Below are positions 44,685 to 53,158 of a DNA stretch of 64,000 bases, in pieces (within the stretch, counting starts at the first letter, position 1; every line of letters begins with the position of its first letter). This DNA is from Microcosmobacter mediterraneus (GTDB lineage: Bacteria > Bacteroidota > Bacteroidia > Flavobacteriales > Flavobacteriaceae), in the NCBI RefSeq assembly GCF_031846265.1, contig NZ_JAVRIA010000009.1, forward strand, positions 20,560 through 84,559. Direction: 5' to 3'. A model generated the notes under the pieces. It did not search any database. It had not been told where the DNA came from and saw nothing but the letters and a program-made list of their open reading frames with translations. The position numbers and the translations under genes are program-made.

Positions 44685-44822
44685 GTAGCTAACAATGTGT
44701 ATAATTCATTGCTAGTTCTAGCCTACTTGGAAATTCCTGCGGAATTTCCTCTAGTTCGTTTTTGTTTACTAATTTAGTTGCTTATACACGCAACGAAATC
44801 ATACACCAGACCGTTGTGCAAC
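44685..44822 (+). repeat. attC-like element 1
   Basis: Left arm GTAGCTAACAATGTGTATAA; apical stem GGAAATTCC-TGC-GGAATTTCC; right arm ATACACCAGACCGTTGTGCA. GTGTAT pairs with ATACAC. The outer bases of the left arm match 44001, whereas those of the right arm match the end of the next cassette. Confidence 0.75.
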
Positions 44823-44841
44823 ATTTGAAAAAACATCGAGA

Positions 44842-45423
44842 ATGACCAATTTTATTTTAAATTTCAAAAGTTTAGGGTCAAAACTAATTACTCGAATGGA
44901 CTTCAATTCTGAAAAGCCAGCAACGGAATTTATTGAACTGACTAAACTTAACGGTTACAAAATGTACCAATATATTCAAAGCGGAAATAATTATGTTATG
45001 ACCGCAGAAGAATTGGAAATGAAGAATATCAAGTTCGAAAAATTGTTACGTGAAGTTAAAACGTGGTTTGGACTATCAAAAAAGACTGTAACTGATTTTT
45101 TAATTATGCCAGATAAGAGTTTTTATTATCCATACGAATTCGGCTCTTATCTATATATTTTCACAAAACAGAACAGAACAAAAGTTGATTTTGAAAATTG
45201 GCTTGATAAAGAGTTTCCAAGTAGATTTGGACATATTGACGAGACATTTACTGGATTTGAGAACCTAATGGATGATGAAGATTATTTAATTGCAACAAAT
45301 CACGATTTACAACATCAATTTGGAGTGGTTGGAAACAAAAACATAATTGACCAAATAATTACCGAATATAAAAACGCAAATTTGAGAGAATTTGAGTTGG
45401 ATGATTACGAAGAGAAACCCTAA
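44842..45423 (+). CDS. Cassette gene 2: hypothetical protein
   Basis: 193 residues, soluble, without signal peptide or membrane helix. It begins MTNFILNFKSLGSKLITRMD and has LREVKTWFGLSKKTVTDFLI, YPYEFGSYLYIFTKQN and HDLQHQFGVVGNKNIIDQII. The family is unknown to me. The start lies 20 bp after the preceding element and the stop is 8 bp before the next, which is typical spacing for a single-gene cassette. Its cassette ends (GTTGTGCAAC at 44813 and GTTGCACAAC at 45431) are perfectly complementary. Confidence 0.65.
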   Translation: MTNFILNFKSLGSKLITRMDFNSEKPATEFIELTKLNGYKMYQYIQSGNNYVMTAEELEMKNIKFEKLLREVKTWFGLSKKTVTDFLIMPDKSFYYPYEFGSYLYIFTKQNRTKVDFENWLDKEFPSRFGHIDETFTGFENLMDDEDYLIATNHDLQHQFGVVGNKNIIDQIITEYKNANLREFELDDYEEKP

Positions 45424-45430
45424 AAAAAAC

Positions 45431-45568
45431 GTTGCACAACAATGGCTATAATTTATAGCTACATTCTGCTAGCTTAAAAATAATTACTTTTAATACGGCT
45501 GGATTTCAGTCCGACAATTCCCGTTGGGAATCGCCGCTACGAAATCATAGCCGAGACCGTTGTATGCA
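45431..45568 (+). repeat. attC-like element 2
   Basis: Left arm GTTGCACAACAATGGCTATA; apical stem ATTCCC-GTT-GGGAAT; right arm CATAGCCGAGACCGTTGTAT. Here GGCTAT pairs with ATAGCC, a double compensatory change relative to element 1. The right end GTTGTATGCA belongs to the next cassette. Confidence 0.75.
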
Positions 45569-45668
45569 ATTTGAGAAAGCTCGTTACTCAACCAAAGACA
45601 TCGTTCACTCATTATAACTTTTATAGAGAAACTAGATGGATTAATTTTGAGAAACTAAAGAACTAAAA

Positions 45669-46283
45669 ATGAAATTCCCGATTACACTTACACTTCTTCT
45701 ATTTTCTGTTCTCACTTTCGGACAAGACCTGACTGATATAAAAACGTCGTTGGAAAAACTAAAGATTGACGAAAATGGCTCGTACGAATCTGATAAATGG
45801 TATTACAATCCTGAAAAAGCTGACATTAAAGAAATAAATAAAGAAACGCTGAATAAAGTAATGCCTGAATATGATTTTTACAGCGTGTATTTAGAAGGTT
45901 ATTATGGTTGGCACAAGAAACATTCCAGATGCTTAGTCTTATTGGATTCTGATAGCGGGAAATTAGTGATAATTGACCCAATTTGGTACGATGAAATAAG
46001 TCCTGTACTGATTAAAATGATTATTGGTTATGAATTCGAAAATAAAAAGGAGCTACAATTATTTACTTTTGAACTACAAGAAGTTTTGCTTACTGGTTCA
46101 ATCAATCTTGATTTTAGCAACACAATATTCGAAGAAAAGAATATAACTTTTAACTTAATCGAAACGCACAAAGAAAAAGGAAATGTTTGGAGAAAGATTG
46201 AAATTGGAATTAATAAAAATACGATTGAATTTCTGACTTCAACAAATCCGATCACAGAAGAAAAACGAATAATAAACAAATAA
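45669..46283 (+). CDS. Cassette gene 3: exported protein, unknown
   Basis: 204 residues with signal peptide MKFPITLTLLLFSVLTFGQ. The mature part has YNPEKADIKEINKETLNKV, YSVYLEGYYGWHKKHSRCLV and a C-terminal lysine-rich stretch. No known family. A 100-bp leader precedes it. It shares a cassette with gene 4: the next element is only a left half, and the full complementary end TGCATACAAC lies beyond gene 4. Confidence 0.65.
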   Translation: MKFPITLTLLLFSVLTFGQDLTDIKTSLEKLKIDENGSYESDKWYYNPEKADIKEINKETLNKVMPEYDFYSVYLEGYYGWHKKHSRCLVLLDSDSGKLVIIDPIWYDEISPVLIKMIIGYEFENKKELQLFTFELQEVLLTGSINLDFSNTIFEEKNITFNLIETHKEKGNVWRKIEIGINKNTIEFLTSTNPITEEKRIINK

Positions 46284-46286
46284 AAA

Positions 46287-46333
46287 CTGCTTACAACAAA
46301 GTGTATAATTAATTGCTAGGTTCTAACCTACTT
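46287..46333 (+). repeat. Left half of an attC-like element
   Basis: CTGCTTACAACAAAGTGTAT, then AATTAATTGCTAGGTTCTAA as in the left arms, but the sequence runs straight into the ATG of the next gene. The apical stem and right arm are missing, so this element cannot fold and two cassettes appear fused. Confidence 0.65.
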
Positions 46334-46795
46334 ATGAAAATGAGAATAAAAAATAAAAAAATAATATTTTGTTTAATAATGGTTTCATTTGGAATATATT
46401 CAATTGCACAAAATGATAATAATAAAGAGTTAAATAGAATAATAACCAAGATTGAAAATCAAGAATATTTATTCGATGATTATGAATTGAAAAAAAAGAG
46501 CTTAAGACTTGCTAATAAATTAAACAAAATAGCTAATGAAAATGAACTATTGGAACTTTCAAAAAAAGATTGTAAGCTTTGCTTTAGTTATTCATTTTGG
46601 GTTCTTTCAAAAAGAAAATCTGATTTAACTGAACAACTCTACACAGATTATATCGAAAACAGTAATGAGGAACAAATAATCCTGATTAATGAATTCACTA
46701 GGAAAAATAAGGGCTGTGTTAAGATTCTAATATCTCAACAAAATTTTATTTTTGACATTCATAATGATGGTAAATATCTTGAGGGAATGAAATAA
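46334..46795 (+). CDS. Cassette gene 4: exported protein, unknown
   Basis: About 153 residues from the ATG at 46334, MKMRIKNKKIIFCLIMVSFG, a signal peptide ending near SIAQ. A start at 46313 would lie inside the repeat half and is rejected. The mature part is small and helical with KKDCKLCFSYSFWVLS (two Cys, C-x-x-C-like KLC region) and ENSNEEQIILINEFTRKNK. No recognised family. Its cassette end, TGCATACAAC at 46799, matches the cassette start at 45559 and not that of gene 4 itself. Confidence 0.6.
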   Translation: MKMRIKNKKIIFCLIMVSFGIYSIAQNDNNKELNRIITKIENQEYLFDDYELKKKSLRLANKLNKIANENELLELSKKDCKLCFSYSFWVLSKRKSDLTEQLYTDYIENSNEEQIILINEFTRKNKGCVKILISQQNFIFDIHNDGKYLEGMK

Positions 46796-46798
46796 AAC

Positions 46799-46967
46799 TG
46801 CATACAACAATGTGTATAATTGCTTCGCCAGTTCGCACATGGTGCTCGTGTCATTGCTGGTTCTAGCCTACTTGGAAATTCCTTCGGAATTTCCACTGGT
46901 TCGTTTTAGTTTACTAATTTAGTTGCTTAAACACGCAACGAAATCATACACAAACACGTTGTGCTTC
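46799..46967 (+). repeat. attC-like element 3 (enlarged)
   Basis: Left arm TGCATACAACAATGTGTATA, apical stem GGAAATTCC-TTC-GGAATTTCC and right arm CATACACAAACACGTTGTGC. About 30 extra bases with an internal GCTTCGCCAG...CATGGTGCTCG segment are inserted in the left half. Confidence 0.72.
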
Positions 46968-46988
46968 ATTACCAGAAACCGCTAACCA

Positions 46989-48011
46989 ATGATAAAATTC
47001 TTTAGAAAAATTAGACAAAAACTACTTTCCGAGGGAAAAACTGGAAAGTATTTTAAATATGCTATTGGTGAAATTGTTCTTGTTGTAATCGGAATTTTGA
47101 TTGCATTGGCCTTAAACAATTGGAGCGAAAAAGCCAAAGAGATTGATTTCGCTGTAAAAGAAGTTGAGAATTTAAGTCAAAATTTATACGATACGAATTT
47201 AAACAATAGTGAGATTTTTTTTCTACAAATTCAAGACAGTGTTATACAGTCATTAAGAAATGATGACGACTCTATTTATCCCAATTATACAAGGTGGTAT
47301 GATAAAAATCCTTTTTCAAATGGTCGAGATTTAGAATATACCATGACAGAAAATTTTGATTTAGTATTGAATCATGAAAAATCATTTCCAGTCAAATACA
47401 ATAGTGTCATTAAGAGCATTAAATACACTAAAAACATATATAAGAACACTCTACCTTATTTAGATAAATTAACTAGTATTGAAAGAAGGAACAACGAAAT
47501 ATTAAGTAACCGATTTGGTTGGTACGATGATTATAGCCCTGAAGCTCTAATTAAAAGGCATGAATATTTTGTTAAAGATTCATTATTTCAAAATCGACTA
47601 TTTGAGTATACGCAGATCTTTGACGGGTATGCATCTCAGGTAAATAGGTTAAGAATGTTAAAGGCTAAAATATGGCTTGAGGTAGAAATTCTTAGTCCAA
47701 ATAAATCTTTAAATGGCTTAAATAATGGACTAAATAAAATGAATCTGACAAAATTATCTGAAGTAAGTTGTTCAGAAATTTTTAAAGAAAATAAATTACC
47801 ATCCTTTATTATTTGGAATTTGATTTACAATTCAACAAAAGATACTATTCAAATCGCAACATGGAATAGAAAAGAACCTAATGGTTTCATAGCGCCAAAT
47901 AGTATAGAAGTAATAAGTGGACGAAAAAATGATGGAATTAAAATTTTTAAAAATGGACAGTGTGCCGTAAAATACAATAATTTAATAAGTGGATTTGTAA
48001 TTATTGAATAG
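46989..48011 (+). CDS. Cassette gene 5: DUF6090 membrane protein, long type
   Basis: 340 residues. The constant N-terminus MIKFFRKIRQKLLSEGKTGK is followed by the anchor IGEIVLVVIGILIALALNNW (about 27-46), and then a helical extracytoplasmic region with pairs of aromatic residues. Residues 270-340 form a beta-rich tail (IATWNRKEPNGFIAPNSIEV) ending SGFVIIE, shared with the isolated gene at 16366. No catalytic motif is seen. The first of six consecutive DUF6090 cassettes; its start follows the conserved leader CCGCTAACCA. Confidence 0.8.
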   Translation: MIKFFRKIRQKLLSEGKTGKYFKYAIGEIVLVVIGILIALALNNWSEKAKEIDFAVKEVENLSQNLYDTNLNNSEIFFLQIQDSVIQSLRNDDDSIYPNYTRWYDKNPFSNGRDLEYTMTENFDLVLNHEKSFPVKYNSVIKSIKYTKNIYKNTLPYLDKLTSIERRNNEILSNRFGWYDDYSPEALIKRHEYFVKDSLFQNRLFEYTQIFDGYASQVNRLRMLKAKIWLEVEILSPNKSLNGLNNGLNKMNLTKLSEVSCSEIFKENKLPSFIIWNLIYNSTKDTIQIATWNRKEPNGFIAPNSIEVISGRKNDGIKIFKNGQCAVKYNNLISGFVIIE

Positions 48012-48025
48012 AGCAAAATAACGAA

Positions 48026-48161
48026 AGCACAACAACGTGTATAATTCATTGCTAGTAATCGCCTAATTGCGAAAATCCTCGCAGAATTTCTATTCAGTTT
48101 GTATTTGCTAAATTAGTTGCTAAAACACGCAACGAAATCATACACAAAAACGTTGTGCTTC
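48026..48161 (+). repeat. attC-like element 4
   Basis: Left AAGCACAACAACGTGTATAA; apical AAAATCC-TCGC-AGAATTT (one mismatch); right CATACACAAAAACGTTGTGC. Cassette-end pair GTTGTGCTT / AAGCACAAC is exact. Confidence 0.75.
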
Positions 48162-48182
48162 ATTATAACCAACCGCTAACCA

Positions 48183-48923
48183 ATGATTAAATTCTTTAGA
48201 AAAATTAGACAAAAAATGCTGACTGAAAATAAGTACAGTAAATATCTGATTTATGCAATTGGAGAAATAGTTCTTGTTGTGATTGGAATTTTAATTGCTT
48301 TGGGAATAAACAATTGGAATGAAGAAGGCAAATTGAATAATAAAAGGCAACAATATTATAATCAATTGATATCGGACATAAATAAGGATATCGAAATAAC
48401 AACTAACATCATTACTAAATTTAAGACACACAACCAACAGTATTTAGACAATTTAAATAATTACACCAACAAAGACATTACCCTGAGTGAACTTCTAAAT
48501 AATTATCGTCAAATAAAACTGAAAGCATACCAGATAAGATTTAATTCCAGTACAATGACATCATTAATTAGTAGTGGAGATATTGAATTACTTGAACCCA
48601 AATTAAGAAATAAGCTAATAGACTTAGGAAGATTGCAAGAATTAACAATAAAAGATTTTGACTTTACCAATAATGGTGCATCGGGAATTGTTCAAAATAT
48701 ATCTTCAATGATAGGCTCAGTTCCATTGCAGAAGAACCTGGAAAAGCACAATAGTTTGAATGAATTGAGAATGAAGAATAATATGAGCCAATTAGTTTTA
48801 GCCTATGAAGGCGCGCATAACTGGATATATCTTGCTCAGAAGGATGCTATTGAAGGACTTGAGGAAATGGAAAAAGAATTAAGGGAAATTACAGAAATTA
48901 TTAACCTGAAAATAAAAAAATAA
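48183..48923 (+). CDS. Cassette gene 6: DUF6090 membrane protein
   Basis: 246 residues. N-terminus MIKFFRKIRQKMLTENKYSK, single membrane helix at about 27-46 (IGEIVLVVIGILIALGINNW), then a helical region with RQQYYNQLISDINKDIEI and the block FNSSTMTSLISSGDIELLEP, which is also present in the 51812 gene (FNTMETLQSTGDIKIIPE). It belongs to the same C-terminal subtype as that gene. The family has no known function. The predicted bulk lies outside the inner membrane. Stop codon 4 bp before the attC-like arm. Confidence 0.8.
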   Translation: MIKFFRKIRQKMLTENKYSKYLIYAIGEIVLVVIGILIALGINNWNEEGKLNNKRQQYYNQLISDINKDIEITTNIITKFKTHNQQYLDNLNNYTNKDITLSELLNNYRQIKLKAYQIRFNSSTMTSLISSGDIELLEPKLRNKLIDLGRLQELTIKDFDFTNNGASGIVQNISSMIGSVPLQKNLEKHNSLNELRMKNNMSQLVLAYEGAHNWIYLAQKDAIEGLEEMEKELREITEIINLKIKK

Positions 48924-48926
48924 CGG

Positions 48927-49061
48927 AAGCACAACAATGGCTATAAACAATTGCTATTACAGGCTTATCCTGAAAATTCCTGCGGAATTTTCAGCTTTTC
49001 GTGTACTTGCAAAAGTCCGTGCTAACCCACGCAACTGTTCATAGCCGAGACCGTTGTGCTT
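48927..49061 (+). repeat. attC-like element 5
   Basis: Left AAGCACAACAATGGCTATAA, continuing ACAATTGC; apical TGAAAATTCC-TGC-GGAATTTTCA; right GCAACTGTTCATAGCCGAGA then CCGTTGTGCTT. GGCTAT/ATAGCC and ACAATTGC/GCAACTGT pair; nearly identical to element 6. Confidence 0.75.
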
Positions 49062-49083
49062 CATTATAACCAACTATTAACCA

Positions 49084-49839
49084 ATGATAAAATTCTTTAG
49101 GAAAATTAGACAAAACTTGCTTATGGAAAACAAAACCGGAAAGTATTTTAAATATGCTATCGGAGAGATAGTCCTTGTGGTAATTGGAATTTTAATTGCA
49201 CTTCAAATAAACAATTGGAATCAAAATCGACTTAAAAAAATACAAGTGAATACTTATCTTAAGAGTATTACAACAGATTTAAAATCTGATATTAGTTTAT
49301 ACCAGTTAAGTATAGATACATATGAAAAACACATTGAAAATATTAGTCAAGTCTTATCAAATAGTGAATACAAGCAATTAAAAGTTGATTCCATTTATAC
49401 TCTTATAACCAGAACTTGGGGTACTAATTTGATAAAAACTCAGACTTACGAAAAGATAAAAAGCACAGGATTACAGGACATTCTAGGAACAGTCGAAATA
49501 GATAATGCAGTAAATGATTACTACGGAGAATCGACAACTCATTTCGATTATTATGTGAATTGGAATGCAGAAATGACTAATAGAGATGACTTATTTTGGA
49601 ATTATGCCGATAATTTTGAGTCTGGAATTCTTGAACGAGTTAATTCAACTTCTATACCATATCAACAAGATTCAATAAAAAGAAAAGAGGAATTGGTACA
49701 ACTCATTGAATCAACTCTTGGAAGGAACTATCTAAAAAACGCTTTGAGTCGCGATGTTTATGGTATTCGAATAATAGAAAACTTCAAGTCGAAAGCCGAC
49801 AATTTAGTAGAATTAATAGAAAAACAAATTGACAAATAA
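49084..49839 (+). CDS. Cassette gene 7: DUF6090 membrane protein
   Basis: 251 residues. N-terminus MIKFFRKIRQNLLMENKTGK, helix at about 27-46 with IALQINNW, then an extracytoplasmic helical domain. KTQTYEKIKSTGLQDILGT near residue 120 matches NRHSFEKLKNSGINNILDS of the next cassette, so the two form a second C-terminal subtype. The two flanking elements are almost identical in sequence, which suggests a recent tandem duplication of the whole cassette followed by divergence of the C-terminus. No known function. Confidence 0.8.
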   Translation: MIKFFRKIRQNLLMENKTGKYFKYAIGEIVLVVIGILIALQINNWNQNRLKKIQVNTYLKSITTDLKSDISLYQLSIDTYEKHIENISQVLSNSEYKQLKVDSIYTLITRTWGTNLIKTQTYEKIKSTGLQDILGTVEIDNAVNDYYGESTTHFDYYVNWNAEMTNRDDLFWNYADNFESGILERVNSTSIPYQQDSIKRKEELVQLIESTLGRNYLKNALSRDVYGIRIIENFKSKADNLVELIEKQIDK

Positions 49840-49842
49840 CGA

Positions 49843-49977
49843 AAGCACAACAATGGCTATAAACAATTGCTATTACAGGCTTATCCTGAAAATTCCTGTG
49901 GAATTTTCAGCTTATCGTGTACTTGCAAAGTTAAGTGCTAAACCACGCAACTACTCATAGCCGAGAACGTTGTGCTT
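49843..49977 (+). repeat. attC-like element 6
   Basis: Left AAGCACAACAATGGCTATAA; apical TGAAAATTCC-TGT-GGAATTTTCA; right CTCATAGCCGAGAACGTTGT. Close copy of element 5 with a handful of differences, including the loop. Confidence 0.75.
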
Positions 49978-50000
49978 CATTATGACCAATCAATAACCAA

Positions 50001-50756
50001 ATGATAAAATTCTTTAGAAAAATTAGACAAAACTTGCTTTCCGAAGGAAAAACAGGAAAGTATTTTAAATACGCTATTGGAGAAATAATACTGGTTGTTA
50101 TCGGAATTCTAATCGCATTGGGAATAAATAATTGGAATCTTAATCGCATAGAAACTAAGCAGACTAAAACCATTTTAAATAGTATGATTCTTGATTTAGA
50201 ATCGGACATAAGTAATCTCGAAAGTGACATCGTATTTTTCGAGAATGATATACAGAAAAGTAGGATTGTTCTAAATTCAGAAAAATTTGATCGAATAACT
50301 GAAGATTCATTGTACAATCTTTTACCGACAAATAGCAGTTCTTATAGCTTAAACAGACATTCTTTTGAAAAGTTAAAAAATTCAGGGATAAACAATATTC
50401 TAGATTCTGATGAACTCTATGAATCAATTAGTGCGTATTATACTGACAATGCTGATATATTAAATACAGTAAACTCATGGGACTTTGATTATTCTTTAAA
50501 AGCAACTGATTTTTGGAGACTTGGTAATGAATTTGAAGGTCCCATTTTAAATGATACGATTATCACGCGTTACAGAGATGGCGATATCATAAGAAAGACT
50601 AAACTAGTCCAATTAGTTTCTAGTATGAAAAGTAGAAACATCATACGATATGCTATATCAAGAAAATTGACCTGTATTAATGTATACAAAGGAATCAAGT
50701 TTGATGCAGAAAATCTCATTAAGATTATTAACCAAGAATTAGGACTAAAAAAATAA
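50001..50756 (+). CDS. Cassette gene 8: DUF6090 membrane protein
   Basis: 251 residues. N-terminus MIKFFRKIRQNLLSEGKTGK and helix IGEIILVVIGILIALGINNW (about 27-46). The periplasm-facing part, MILDLESDISNLESDIVFFE and SFEKLKNSGINNILDS, is a paralogue of gene 7 at moderate similarity. No enzyme motif is visible. The DNA of the first 50 codons is far more similar among these genes than the remaining 200 codons. Confidence 0.8.
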   Translation: MIKFFRKIRQNLLSEGKTGKYFKYAIGEIILVVIGILIALGINNWNLNRIETKQTKTILNSMILDLESDISNLESDIVFFENDIQKSRIVLNSEKFDRITEDSLYNLLPTNSSSYSLNRHSFEKLKNSGINNILDSDELYESISAYYTDNADILNTVNSWDFDYSLKATDFWRLGNEFEGPILNDTIITRYRDGDIIRKTKLVQLVSSMKSRNIIRYAISRKLTCINVYKGIKFDAENLIKIINQELGLKK

Positions 50757-50760
50757 ACGA

Positions 50761-50896
50761 AAGCACAACAATGGCTATAATTCATTGTGGTTTTGTGCCA
50801 CACCAAAATAAAAAGCATTAATCAAAAGCTGATTTCTAAGCGGAATAATCCTGCGGATGATTCCACAACGAAATCATAGCCGAGACCGTTGTGCTT
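50761..50896 (+). repeat. attC-like element 7
   Basis: Left AAGCACAACAATGGCTATAA; apical GGAATAATCC-TGC-GGATGATTCC; right CATAGCCGAGACCGTTGTGC. The interior (AAAAGCATTAATCAAAAGC) is unlike that of other elements while both arms and the apical stem keep pairing. Confidence 0.75.
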
Positions 50897-50918
50897 CATT
50901 ATCAGAAACCGCTAACCA

Positions 50919-51653
50919 ATGATAAAATTCTTTAGAAAAATTAGACAAAAACTTCTCTCTGAAAACAAATTCAGTAAATATCTCATTTATGCAGTTGGAG
51001 AAATTATATTGGTTGTTATTGGGATTTTGATTGCTTTACAAGTCAATACTGTTAACCAGAATAAATTAATCGACAAAAAAATATCAAATTATCTAAAAGA
51101 AATTAAATTGAATTTGGAGGATGAGATTGATCGATCTGAATTAGTGGTTGAATTTTATGTTAAACGAGATTCAGTACTAAAATTAGTGGTATTGGACAAG
51201 CTCAAGAAAGAAGATTATATTTCAGGTTCAGGTGTTCATAATCCGAATTATGCAATCATGAATTGGAATGCTATAAGTATTAATCAGAACGCTTATAATA
51301 ACATGGTCTTAATTAGTAGCGATATTCCTGATAAATATAGATCGATATACAAAGAATTAAATATACTATATGAAGTGCATGGTGAAAACCTAGATGTAAG
51401 AAAATCAAAATTACAAGAGAAGATGAGAATTTTCTCTGACTATTTAAGAGATAATAAAGTTTGGTTTCATAAACTAGCTATGGGTGATAATTCAGATGAA
51501 GAAATGATTAATTATTATATGGGAGACCCATTTTATAAAAACTATGTTTTGGAATATTATGATGATGCAATGAAATTGAAACTTGCAACGTCAATTTATG
51601 CTGAACAGGCAAAAGTTGTGATAACGAAAATAGCTGAATTCGAAAATCAATAA
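50919..51653 (+). CDS. Cassette gene 9: DUF6090 membrane protein, third subtype
   Basis: 244 residues. N-terminus MIKFFRKIRQKLLSENKFSK with anchor VGEIILVVIGILIALQVNTV (about 27-46), lacking the usual N-N-W that ends the helix in its neighbours. The extracytoplasmic part, EIKLNLEDEIDRSELVVEFY and ISSDIPDKYRSIYKELNILY, is unlike either other subtype in the array. Function unknown. Its stop directly precedes the CGAAAGCACAAC arm. Confidence 0.78.
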   Translation: MIKFFRKIRQKLLSENKFSKYLIYAVGEIILVVIGILIALQVNTVNQNKLIDKKISNYLKEIKLNLEDEIDRSELVVEFYVKRDSVLKLVVLDKLKKEDYISGSGVHNPNYAIMNWNAISINQNAYNNMVLISSDIPDKYRSIYKELNILYEVHGENLDVRKSKLQEKMRIFSDYLRDNKVWFHKLAMGDNSDEEMINYYMGDPFYKNYVLEYYDDAMKLKLATSIYAEQAKVVITKIAEFENQ

Positions 51654-51656
51654 CGA

Positions 51657-51789
51657 AAGCACAACACCGTGTATAGCTCATTGCGGCTGAATTCCTAATC
51701 GGAATTCATTGCAATTTGCTATCTTTCGGTTATGGTGGAAAATCATAGCTGACTTCCCGCAACGAGCCATACACAAAACCGTTGTGCTT
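51657..51789 (+). repeat. attC-like element 8
   Basis: Left AAGCACAACACCGTGTATAG then CTCATTGC; apical TGAATTCC-TAATC-GGAATTCA; right GCAACGAGCCATACACAAAA then CCGTTGTGCTT. The pair AGCTC in the left arm with GAGCC in the right arm has changed together relative to AATTC/GAAAT in other elements. Confidence 0.75.
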
Positions 51790-51811
51790 CACTATAACCA
51801 AACGCTAACCA

Positions 51812-52558
51812 ATGATAAAATTCTTTAGAAAAATTAGACAAAACTTACTAATGGAAAACAAAACAGGAAAGTATTTCAAATATGCATTTGGAGAAATTGT
51901 ATTAGTTGTTATTGGAATTTTGATTGCTCTTTCAATAAATAATTGGAATGAAAATAGAAAAGAACAAAATCAACTGCAAATCTACTATAAACAAATAATT
52001 TCAGATTTAGATGAGCAAAAAATATATTCAAACTCTGGTATTACCCAATTAGATTCCAATATTGCATCCTATGTTCAATACAAAAATCTTTTTGAAACAA
52101 AAAACTTAGCAACTGATGATGTCATAGACGCCCTTAATAAGGTGAAATTTGCCTCAATATATCTATCTTTTCGCTTTAATACAATGGAAACTTTACAATC
52201 AACAGGAGATATTAAAATTATTCCCGAAAATATTAGAAATAAACTTATAACACATAAAAGTAAAATTGACGAATGGACAATTATAAATAATGGCAATTTA
52301 AATATTTACCTGAATGGTTTATTAAAATATACCGAAAAAGGAATTGGAAGTTTTTCTTCAAGATTGCAAGAACAACCCGACTTGAAAAAAGCTATAAAAA
52401 ATGACATTAAACCAATTGAAGCAATTCTTGCAGCAGAAAGTGCGTTTGGAGTTAAGTATTTTACCGAAAGGCAAACACGCCAATTCTTAAAAGAAATACT
52501 CGAAGAAATAGAAACGATGAAAAAATTAATAAATTCAGAATTAAAGAATAAAAAATAA
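51812..52558 (+). CDS. Cassette gene 10: DUF6090 membrane protein
   Basis: 248 residues. N-terminus MIKFFRKIRQNLLMENKTGK, helix FGEIVLVVIGILIALSINNW (about 27-46), then a helical region with FRFNTMETLQSTGDIKIIPE that matches gene 6. The tail is rich in Lys and Glu (EILEEIETMKKLINSELK). Last of the six DUF6090 cassettes. Its cassette ends, GTTGTGCTT and AAGTACAAC, differ at one base. Confidence 0.8.
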   Translation: MIKFFRKIRQNLLMENKTGKYFKYAFGEIVLVVIGILIALSINNWNENRKEQNQLQIYYKQIISDLDEQKIYSNSGITQLDSNIASYVQYKNLFETKNLATDDVIDALNKVKFASIYLSFRFNTMETLQSTGDIKIIPENIRNKLITHKSKIDEWTIINNGNLNIYLNGLLKYTEKGIGSFSSRLQEQPDLKKAIKNDIKPIEAILAAESAFGVKYFTERQTRQFLKEILEEIETMKKLINSELKNKK

Positions 52559-52561
52559 CGA

Positions 52562-52698
52562 AAGTACAACAATGTGTATAATTCATTGCTAGTTATAGCC
52601 TATTTACGAAAGTCCTCGCGGACTTTCTATCTGTGATTTATTTGCTAAATTTATTGCTTAAACACGCAACGAAATCATACACTAGACCGTTGGCTCTC
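52562..52698 (+). repeat. attC-like element 9
   Basis: Left AAGTACAACAATGTGTATAA; apical GAAAGTCC-TCGC-GGACTTTC; right CATACACTAGACCGTTGGCT. The right end GTTGGCTCTC departs from the usual GTTGTGC and is matched by GAGAGCTAAC at the end of the following cassette (53666). Confidence 0.75.
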
Positions 52699-52721
52699 AT
52701 TAAAAAACAAAATCATCTCAA

Positions 52722-53126
52722 ATGAAATTAAGACTTCTATTACTTTCAATGTTAGTATTTATAAATATAGCATTTGGACAAGATGAAAAAGCTCAAAAAA
52801 GCCCTCTTGAAGTTGTGAACAAGAGAATGAAATTGTATAATCAACACGATTTTGACCAATTTATAAAACTTTATGCTAAAGATGTAAAAGTTTATACTTA
52901 TCCTGACAAGCTTCTTGGAGATGGTATTGAAAATATTATTTCTATTTTCAAACCAAAATTTGAGACCAAATCAATATCTGTCAAAATAATAAATCAGATT
53001 GAAAACGGCAGTCATGTTGTCAATCACGAAATAGTTACGGAAAATGGTTTATTAACTAAATATGTGTCCATATACCAAGTTGAAAACGGACTTATAAAAA
53101 GCGTAAGATTCGTAAGAGATAACTGA
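52722..53126 (+). CDS. Cassette gene 11: exported NTF2-like (SnoaL-type) protein
   Basis: 134 residues. Signal peptide MKLRLLLLSMLVFINIAFGQ. The mature part is a small NTF2-like cone fold: VVNKRMKLYNQHDFDQFIKLYAKDVKVY-type opening (residues 30-57), then FKPKFETKSISVKIINQIEN and a C-terminal sheet SIYQVENGLIKSVRFV. Family members are small-molecule enzymes or binding proteins of very diverse roles. It shares its cassette with the 2H phosphoesterase gene 32 bp downstream, without a repeat between them. Confidence 0.75.
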   Translation: MKLRLLLLSMLVFINIAFGQDEKAQKSPLEVVNKRMKLYNQHDFDQFIKLYAKDVKVYTYPDKLLGDGIENIISIFKPKFETKSISVKIINQIENGSHVVNHEIVTENGLLTKYVSIYQVENGLIKSVRFVRDN

Positions 53127-53158
53127 AAAAGCATTGTAAACGTAATTCAATTTATTTT

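Noticed and set aside
46989..52558. Six similar genes as an assembly collapse or duplication artefact
   Set aside because: Only the first 50 codons are near-identical; the rest belongs to several clearly diverged types, and each flanking element differs.
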